Assembly (NCBI GenBank): GCA_002361095.1
Contig: DERU01000164.1
Location: 11,458-22,079, forward strand
DNA length: 10,622 bases
Source of the DNA: Lachnospiraceae bacterium UBA3332
GTDB taxonomy: Bacteria; Bacillota; Clostridia; Lachnospirales; Lachnospiraceae
Direction of reading: 5' to 3'
Below the pieces are notes generated by a model, which was not told the DNA's origin, made no database searches, and was given only the letters and a program-made list of their open reading frames with translations. This document shows positions 6,805 to 10,622 of the stretch, in pieces; position 1 is the first letter of the stretch, and every line of letters starts with the position of its first letter. The translations under genes and the position numbers were made by a program.

Positions 6805-8046
6805 TCAACAATCTAACGGATATTTGTCCGTCAGTTCTTTCACAATGGCCCTGGCGGCGCTAATGCCCGCCTCCCCTTCTTTGATCACAATGGAAATGGC
6901 CTGTGCCACCTGCTCCATATCCGCCTCCGTCAGTCCCCTTGAGGTAACGGCGGGCGTGCCCAGACGGATTCCGCTGGTGGTAAACGCGGACTGCGGGTCA
7001 TTGGGAATGGTATTTTTATTGGCCGTGATACAGGCCTCGTCCAAAAGCTTCTCCACCGCTTTGCCCGTCAGGCCGAAATTGGTAAGATCCACCAGCATCA
7101 GATGGTTATCCGTACCGCCGGAGACAATGCGGATCCCACGATCCAGCAATCCTTTGCACAATGCCTGCGCATTGTCCACCACCCGTTTCTGGTATTCCTT
7201 AAAACCGTCGCCCAGCGCCTCTTCAAAGCACACGGCCTTACCGGCAATCACGTGCATCAGCGGCCCGCCCTGAATGCCGGGGAAAATGGCTTTGTTAAAA
7301 TTGTATTTCCTGGCGGCAGCCTCATTGGCTAAAATCAGGCCACCCCTGGGGCCCCGAAGCGTCTTATGAGTGGTAGTAGTCACCACATCCGCATAAGGGA
7401 TCGGGCTGGGATGAAGCCCTGCCGCCACCAGCCCGGCGATATGCGCCATATCCACCATCAGGCATGCGCCCACTTCATCCGCCGCCTCCCTGAATTTCGC
7501 CCAGTCAATGGTTCTTGCATAGGCGGAAGCCCCGGCGATAATCATTTTCGGACGGCACTCCAATGCCAGTGCGCGCATCCGGTCATAATCCAAAAATCCG
7601 TTCTCGTCCACTCCGTAAGGGACCACCTTAAAATATTTACCGGAAATATTCACCGGGCTGCCGTGGGTCAGGTGTCCCCCCTGGTCCAGGTTCATTCCCA
7701 TAATGGTATCCCCAGGTTCCAAAACGGCAAACTGCACCGCCAAATTCGCCTGTGCGCCGGAGTGGGGCTGCACATTGGCATAATCGCAGCCAAAAAGTTT
7801 TTTGGCGCGTTCGATCGCCAAATTCTCCACCACATCCACACACTGACAGCCGCCGTAATAACGTTTACCCGGATATCCTTCCGCATACTTATTGGTCAGC
7901 ACGCTGCCCATCGCCGCCATCACGGCCTTACTCACCCAGTTTTCGGAAGCAATCAGTTCAATGTGACTGTTTTGGCGTTCCTGCTCTGCCACAATGGCGT
8001 CCGCCACCGCCGGATCCGTTTTCCTTACTTCTTCCAAACTATACAT
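6805..8046 (-). CDS. glyA: Serine hydroxymethyltransferase
   Basis: This 413-residue PLP enzyme interconverts serine plus tetrahydrofolate with glycine plus 5,10-methylene-tetrahydrofolate in the cytosol; family members can also cleave threonine-type beta-hydroxy amino acids. Key motifs are IELIASENW (29-37), YAEGYPGKRYYGG (54-66), NVQPHSGAQAN (91-101), VDMAHIAGLVAAGLHP (198-213, with PLP-contacting D199 and H202) and VVTTTTHKTLRGPRGG (221-236), in which K228 forms the Schiff base. Length and motifs are typical of an intact bacterial GlyA. The ATG at 8046 has GGAG 7 nt upstream. It lies 179 nt after the PAP2 gene and is coupled to traX downstream. No riboswitch of a known class was recognised in its leader. 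Confidence 0.98.
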   Translation of the reverse strand: MYSLEEVRKTDPAVADAIVAEQERQNSHIELIASENWVSKAVMAAMGSVLTNKYAEGYPGKRYYGGCQCVDVVENLAIERAKKLFGCDYANVQPHSGAQANLAVQFAVLEPGDTIMGMNLDQGGHLTHGSPVNISGKYFKVVPYGVDENGFLDYDRMRALALECRPKMIIAGASAYARTIDWAKFREAADEVGACLMVDMAHIAGLVAAGLHPSPIPYADVVTTTTHKTLRGPRGGLILANEAAARKYNFNKAIFPGIQGGPLMHVIAGKAVCFEEALGDGFKEYQKRVVDNAQALCKGLLDRGIRIVSGGTDNHLMLVDLTNFGLTGKAVEKLLDEACITANKNTIPNDPQSAFTTSGIRLGTPAVTSRGLTEADMEQVAQAISIVIKEGEAGISAARAIVKELTDKYPLDC

Positions 8047-8225
8047 ACCAAACTCCTGTCTTTTGTCTCCCTGACGGGGCTATGGCCGTACCAAACCTAT
8101 CCTGTTCCGACCGGGTTACCTCACTGTCTTTCTTACAAAAATCCTTCTGCCGTGCAGGCCATCCATAACCGGCGATCCGCAGCGCAGCCGCAGCCATGCG
8201 CAACTGCCCCGCCCGATTACGCAAA
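8047..8225 (-). other. Unassigned 179-nt spacer between the PAP2 gene and glyA
   Basis: This is the longest gap inside the 6038-9911 gene group. No convincing sigma-A promoter or U-tailed terminator is visible. The conserved 3' element of the ZTP (pfl) riboswitch, which often precedes glyA, is absent, and neither a glycine-riboswitch nor a THF-riboswitch core was recognised. A small GC-rich hairpin (ACGG with CCGT, 8-base loop) lies about 30 nt before the glyA start. A 52-codon frame from an ATG at 8197 runs through the spacer and ends at 8039, inside glyA; it has only a weak GGGG element upstream and no recognised family. Confidence 0.35.
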
Positions 8226-8921
8226 TCAGCCGATTTTGATTCTGGCCCGTTTCCGCGCGCGTTTCGCCGCCTGATACTGATGCCGGTATCTCCACAAAGC
8301 CACCAAGTCATAGCTGTACACCGCCACATACATCACGGCTCCCATGATAAAGGCCGTTAATACATCAAACATGGAGTGCTGCTTAATCAGCATGGTAGCC
8401 AGAATGATCGAGATACACAATACCAGGGAAACAGACCGGATCTTCTTATTATTGCGCAGGTTTTCGTTGTTGAGTACGGCAAAATGCGCGCCAAGGGAAT
8501 TAAAAACGTGAATGCTGGGAAACAAATTCGTCGGCGTATCCGCCTTCCACAACATGCCGATCACCGCAGTAAAAATATTTTCCCTCGGAAACTGTCTGAG
8601 ACGCAGATGGTGAATATTGGGGATAAAGGTGGAAATCACCAAAAATACGGTCATACCTGTACATAAAAATACCACATTTTTCCAATACCCGTCCCGGTCT
8701 TTCCTAAACAGATACAAAAGCACCGCCGGAACATAGATAAACCAGAGCAGATACGGTACAACAAAAACCTCGCAAAAAGGGATGTACTCATCAATATTCA
8801 TATGCACTACCATATAATCTTTCGTCTGTCTCTGCTCCAAAGCAAAAAACCATGCCAAATACACCAGGCCATACAAGGCCAGCGGAATTCCATGTTTATA
8901 TTTCTTCATGAACGCTTTCAA
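8226..8921 (-). CDS. PAP2 superfamily membrane phosphatase (PAP2_3 / inositolphosphotransferase-like)
   Basis: The 231-residue protein has roughly six membrane segments and a basic, Arg/Lys-rich C-terminal tail (about residues 211-229). The degenerate PAP2 active-site motifs are RLRQFPREN near 107-115, PSIHVFNS at 135-142 (catalytic-type H138) and KQHSMFDVL at 180-188 (H182, D186). Family members dephosphorylate or transfer phosphate on lipids such as phosphatidate, or carry out inositol-phospholipid exchange; the substrate here is unknown. The start is probably the TTG at 8921, 8 nt after AGGAG; the first ATG (8909) is badly spaced from any ribosome binding site. It lies 18 nt after the lipid kinase, so the two are cotranscribed and may act on the same lipid pool, the kinase adding and this enzyme removing phosphate. 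Confidence 0.85.
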   Translation of the reverse strand: MKAFMKKYKHGIPLALYGLVYLAWFFALEQRQTKDYMVVHMNIDEYIPFCEVFVVPYLLWFIYVPAVLLYLFRKDRDGYWKNVVFLCTGMTVFLVISTFIPNIHHLRLRQFPRENIFTAVIGMLWKADTPTNLFPSIHVFNSLGAHFAVLNNENLRNNKKIRSVSLVLCISIILATMLIKQHSMFDVLTAFIMGAVMYVAVYSYDLVALWRYRHQYQAAKRARKRARIKIG

Positions 8922-8939
8922 AACACCCTCTCCTCTTCC

Positions 8940-9911
8940 TTAACAAATAAAGCGAACCTTTTGCTTTTCATTGGTGATCGTAATCCGATCCATTTTCCCA
9001 GGCACCTCCCCGTCCGTCTGCACCCAGAGCGGAACCGAAGTCTTAATATCGATGCGCCGCGCGCGGCAAAGCGAAACTCCCGAAAACTGCCCATGCCTGC
9101 CCAACAGGGCAAAAGGTATAATGATGGGATATTTCCATTTGGGTACGCCGTCCACTACACACACATCCAAAATTCCGTCCTGTGCGTCCGCCTGCGGGCA
9201 AAAGCAAAAGCCCCCTCCCTCAAACCTGTGCAGCATACTCACCACAAACAGCATTTTATGCAGATGTACTATTCTATCCCCATCCAGCCGTACCGCCGCC
9301 CTGACACAGGGAGCCGTGACCATCTTTTTAAGGCCGATCCCAAGGTAAGTCAGCTTTCCCAGCCCCAAACGGTTGAGAACCGCTTTCATGGGCGAAAAAA
9401 AAGCTTCCTCGCAAACCTCTGCGTCATAGCCGATACCGCAGCCTACCAAAAACAGCCGCTCCCGGCGCTTACCGTCTTCCCGCCAAATCAGGCGGCCCAG
9501 GTCTATCCGTTTTTCCCTCTTTTCATCCAAAACCGCCAAAAGCGCGCTCTCCACATCACCGCCGATTCCCATGTCGCGTGCCAGATCGTTGCTGGAACCC
9601 GTGGGAATATACCCCAGCCTTATCTGCGCGAAATTCCGGATTCCCTGCAGGCCTTCATTGACCGTGCCGTCCCCGCCCAGCATAACGAGCGTCCGTTCCT
9701 CTCCCTCTTTTAAAGAGGCGGTCAGTCTCCTTGTCAGTATGGCGATATCGCCCCTCTTTTCGGACAAATAAACCTTATAGGGCACGTTTTTCGCTTTTAG
9801 TATGGCTTCCGTTTTCTTCCACAGCGACATCCCTTTTCCGGAATGGGAAGCCGGATTCACAATAAAAAATAATGTATTCCTGCCAACGGCAGTTTCTTCT
9901 TTGTCATTCAT
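8940..9911 (-). CDS. Diacylglycerol kinase family lipid kinase (YegS/DgkB/BmrU type)
   Basis: The 323-residue soluble protein is a DAGK-catalytic-domain kinase. FIVNPASHSGKG at 16-27 is the N-terminal family signature, GGDGTVNE at 79-86 is the nucleotide-binding loop, and PTGSSNDLARD at 103-113 is the second hallmark. The C-terminal beta-rich domain ends with the typical GILDVCVVDGVP and QTDGE segments. Family members phosphorylate diacylglycerol or related lipids with ATP; the exact substrate (DgkB-like or YegS-like) is not decided by sequence. The ATG at 9911 has AAGGA 6 nt upstream. It is first in a co-directional run with the PAP2 gene (18-nt gap), has a strong promoter at 9990-10018, and carries a hairpin in its leader. 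Confidence 0.93.
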   Translation of the reverse strand: MNDKEETAVGRNTLFFIVNPASHSGKGMSLWKKTEAILKAKNVPYKVYLSEKRGDIAILTRRLTASLKEGEERTLVMLGGDGTVNEGLQGIRNFAQIRLGYIPTGSSNDLARDMGIGGDVESALLAVLDEKREKRIDLGRLIWREDGKRRERLFLVGCGIGYDAEVCEEAFFSPMKAVLNRLGLGKLTYLGIGLKKMVTAPCVRAAVRLDGDRIVHLHKMLFVVSMLHRFEGGGFCFCPQADAQDGILDVCVVDGVPKWKYPIIIPFALLGRHGQFSGVSLCRARRIDIKTSVPLWVQTDGEVPGKMDRITITNEKQKVRFIC

Positions 9912-9932
9912 ATCGGTTCCTTAGTATATGTT

Positions 9933-9959
9933 GACGGCACTTCGTTTCCCCCTGCCGTC
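9933..9959 (-). promoter_or_regulatory. Leader hairpin of the lipid kinase mRNA
   Basis: GACGGCA and TGCCGTC form a perfect 7-bp stem around a 13-base loop containing GGGGGA. It lies between the predicted transcription start (about 9983) and the ribosome binding site near 9918-9922. There is no U-run after it, so it is not a standard terminator. It may affect mRNA stability or translation. Confidence 0.45.
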
Positions 9960-9989
9960 CGTCTGCTTCACACTTCTTCACAAATCTGT

Positions 9990-10018
9990 ATTCTAATCAG
10001 AAACATGCATAAAGTCAA
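9990..10018 (-). promoter_or_regulatory. Strong sigma-A-like promoter for the lipid kinase operon
   Basis: On the minus strand, TTGACT (10013-10018) and TAGAAT (9990-9995) are separated by exactly 17 bases; each matches 5 of 6 consensus positions. The predicted start near 9983 gives a leader of about 72 nt. This is the best promoter match in the window. Confidence 0.75.
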
Positions 10019-10052
10019 GCATTCTTTTCAACATTAAGATAAATATAAGGTT

Positions 10053-10079
10053 TTCCTGCTATTTTTGACGGAGCAGGAA
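10053..10079. repeat. Inverted repeat with 8-bp arms in the divergent region
   Basis: TTCCTGCT (10053-10060) and AGCAGGAA (10072-10079) are perfect reverse complements around an 11-base centre. It lies upstream of both predicted divergent promoters and directly abuts the next dyad. It lacks a U-run on either strand, so a DNA-binding site or cruciform is more likely than a terminator. Confidence 0.45.
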
Positions 10080-10099
10080 TGCGCACTGGTCTTTGCGCA
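10080..10099. repeat. Paired TGCGCA palindromes in the divergent region
   Basis: TGCGCA occurs at 10080-10085 and again at 10094-10099. Each is self-complementary, so they form both a direct and an inverted repeat across an 8-base centre. Start-to-start spacing is 14 bases. It begins the base after the preceding 27-bp dyad. Confidence 0.4.
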
Positions 10100-10112
10100 C
10101 CATGCCGGCCGT

Positions 10113-10172
10113 TTGCATCATTATGTATAATTTACGCCTCCCCGGAAAATCCTATGTATAAACATTGCATCA
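10113..10172. repeat. Two short direct-repeat pairs upstream of the DUF3892 gene
   Basis: TTGCATCA occurs at 10113-10120 and 10165-10172, and TATGTATAA at 10122-10130 and 10153-10161. The two elements appear in swapped order, flanking a GC-rich centre. They may be regulator half-sites or duplicated promoter parts; chance in AT-rich DNA is possible. Confidence 0.4.
10126..10131 (+). promoter_or_regulatory. Candidate -10 element for the DUF3892 gene
   Basis: A perfect TATAAT lies on the plus strand about 90 nt before the gene start, but the bases 17 upstream (TGCCGG) do not resemble a -35 box. A second AT-rich candidate, TAAAAT at 10181-10186, lies nearer the gene, also without a proper -35. 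The gene may need an activator or a different sigma factor. Confidence 0.25.
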
Positions 10173-10185
10173 AATCAATATAAAA

Positions 10186-10203
10186 TGTCCGCTATGGCGG
10201 ACA
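10186..10203 (+). promoter_or_regulatory. Leader hairpin just before the DUF3892 ribosome binding site
   Basis: TGTCCGC and GCGGACA form a perfect 7-bp GC-rich stem with a TATG tetraloop. It ends where the AAAGGTGGG ribosome binding region begins. It could influence mRNA stability or translation of the downstream gene, or act as a DNA operator. Confidence 0.5.
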
Positions 10204-10220
10204 GAAAGGTGGGATTGAAA

Positions 10221-10538
10221 ATGAAAGAAGAAAAAGCTTTGGACAGTTCCCTTGCAAAAAATACGCTGGATGAAATTCCGGAAACCAAAAGCGATGCAAA
10301 AGATATCGTAGGACTGGTAAAGAGCAGCGGACGTATCACCGGTTACCAGCTTTCGGACGGCGCCACCGTATCCAAGGATGAGGGCGTAGCCATGGCCAAA
10401 AACGGCGAAATCAACGGAGTCGGCATCGCCCACCGCAAAGACAGCGAATACCTCAAATCCGTGCCGGACGGGGAAGAAGGCAACAATCTGGGTAACCTGC
10501 CGTCCGTCAGTCAGGGATACCGCGAATCCGATACCTGA
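10221..10538 (+). CDS. DUF3892 domain-containing protein
   Basis: This 105-residue hydrophilic protein has no signal peptide or membrane segment. An in-frame ATG at 10185 exists, but the ATG at 10221 has GGTGGG 7 nt upstream and the longer version would cover the leader hairpin, so 10221 is preferred. Residues ~36-94 match the DUF3892 pattern: GRITGYQLSDG, then VSKDEGVAMAKNGEINGVGIA, then SEYLKSVPDG and NNLGNLP. The family has no established biochemical function as far as I know; members are small stand-alone proteins in Firmicutes. The N-terminal ~33 residues are charged and probably disordered. It is the only plus-strand gene here, divergent from the lipid kinase, and no terminator is visible in the 84 bases after it. 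Confidence 0.82.
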   Translation: MKEEKALDSSLAKNTLDEIPETKSDAKDIVGLVKSSGRITGYQLSDGATVSKDEGVAMAKNGEINGVGIAHRKDSEYLKSVPDGEEGNNLGNLPSVSQGYRESDT

Positions 10539-10598
10539 ACCCAAGACTGCCCTCCGGCCCAGGCTTTGCCGTAACGCCGGACGGATACCTGCACCCAA
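10530..10598 (+). repeat. Imperfect 15-bp direct repeat at the end of the DUF3892 gene
   Basis: GATACCTGAACCCAA (10530-10544, containing the stop codon) recurs as GATACCTGCACCCAA (10584-10598), 14 of 15 identical and 54 bases apart, a multiple of three. This could be a small ancestral duplication of the 3' end; the intervening frame is closed by a TAA. Confidence 0.35.
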
Positions 10599-10622
10599 AA
10601 ACCCAATGGGGGATGCCATATC

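Larger units (their letters stand above)
9912..10220. other. Divergent regulatory region between the lipid kinase and the DUF3892 gene
   Basis: This 309-nt gap has no credible gene. It holds the kinase promoter, a candidate plus-strand -10 for the DUF3892 gene, four separate inverted repeats (9933-9959, 10053-10079, 10080-10099, 10186-10203) and two short direct-repeat pairs in 10113-10172. Its AT-rich patches and dyads contrast with the coding flanks and suggest a shared control region. Confidence 0.6.

Noticed and set aside
8047..8225. ZTP, glycine or THF riboswitch ahead of glyA
   Set aside because: The conserved sequence cores of these classes are not visible in the leader on the minus strand.
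7366..8274. A 302-codon plus-strand frame across glyA
   Set aside because: It is antisense to an intact serine hydroxymethyltransferase and its composition is that of a reverse-strand shadow.
8802..9713. A 303-codon plus-strand frame across the lipid kinase
   Set aside because: It is antisense to the DAGK motifs and has no start signal or recognisable protein features.
10170..10619. A 149-codon minus-strand frame over the DUF3892 gene
   Set aside because: It opposes a plus-strand gene with a ribosome binding site and a family match. Its hydrophobic Phe-rich tail reads through the AT-rich leader and looks like a shadow.

Overview
The window looks like chromosomal DNA of a low-to-mid GC Firmicute, most likely a Clostridia/Lachnospiraceae-type gut anaerobe. 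The signs are strong AGGAG-type ribosome binding sites, sigma-A-like promoters, a YesN-type response regulator, a UPF0735 ACT regulator, an archaeal-type phosphoglycerate-mutase-like protein beside hom and lysC, and a DUF3892 protein. The genus assignment is inference; no rRNA or tRNA is present. No phage, IS element, CRISPR array or defence system is visible.

Layout. Positions 1-1359 (minus) hold the 5' part of an AraC-type response regulator that runs off the left edge, with its own promoter at 1393-1421. Positions 1605-5939 (minus) are a threonine/aspartate-family operon, transcribed in the order ThrR-like ACT regulator, homoserine dehydrogenase (hom), ApgM/iPGM-like protein (a proposed non-orthologous homoserine kinase), aspartate kinase (lysC). 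A good promoter lies in front of the regulator, and a dyad-rich 112-nt spacer separates it from hom. Positions 6038-9911 (minus) are a second co-directional group: diacylglycerol-kinase-family lipid kinase, PAP2-type phosphatase, serine hydroxymethyltransferase (glyA) and a TraX-family membrane protein, again with a good promoter in front of the first gene. Positions 10221-10538 (plus) encode a small DUF3892 protein divergent from the lipid kinase. The shared 309-nt region holds four inverted repeats and a pair of short direct repeats.

How the genes fit together. lysC, hom and the ApgM-like protein would supply aspartyl phosphate, homoserine and (proposed) O-phosphohomoserine on the way to threonine; asd and thrC must lie elsewhere. 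The ACT regulator is a plausible threonine sensor controlling this operon. glyA links serine, glycine and one-carbon metabolism. The lipid kinase and PAP2 protein form a plausible phosphorylation/dephosphorylation pair on membrane lipids.

No clearly new multi-gene system is visible. The most unusual points are the alkaline-phosphatase-fold candidate homoserine kinase, the dyad-rich hom leader behind its candidate regulator, the dyad-rich divergent region at 9912-10220, and an orphan chromosomal TraX protein coupled to glyA.
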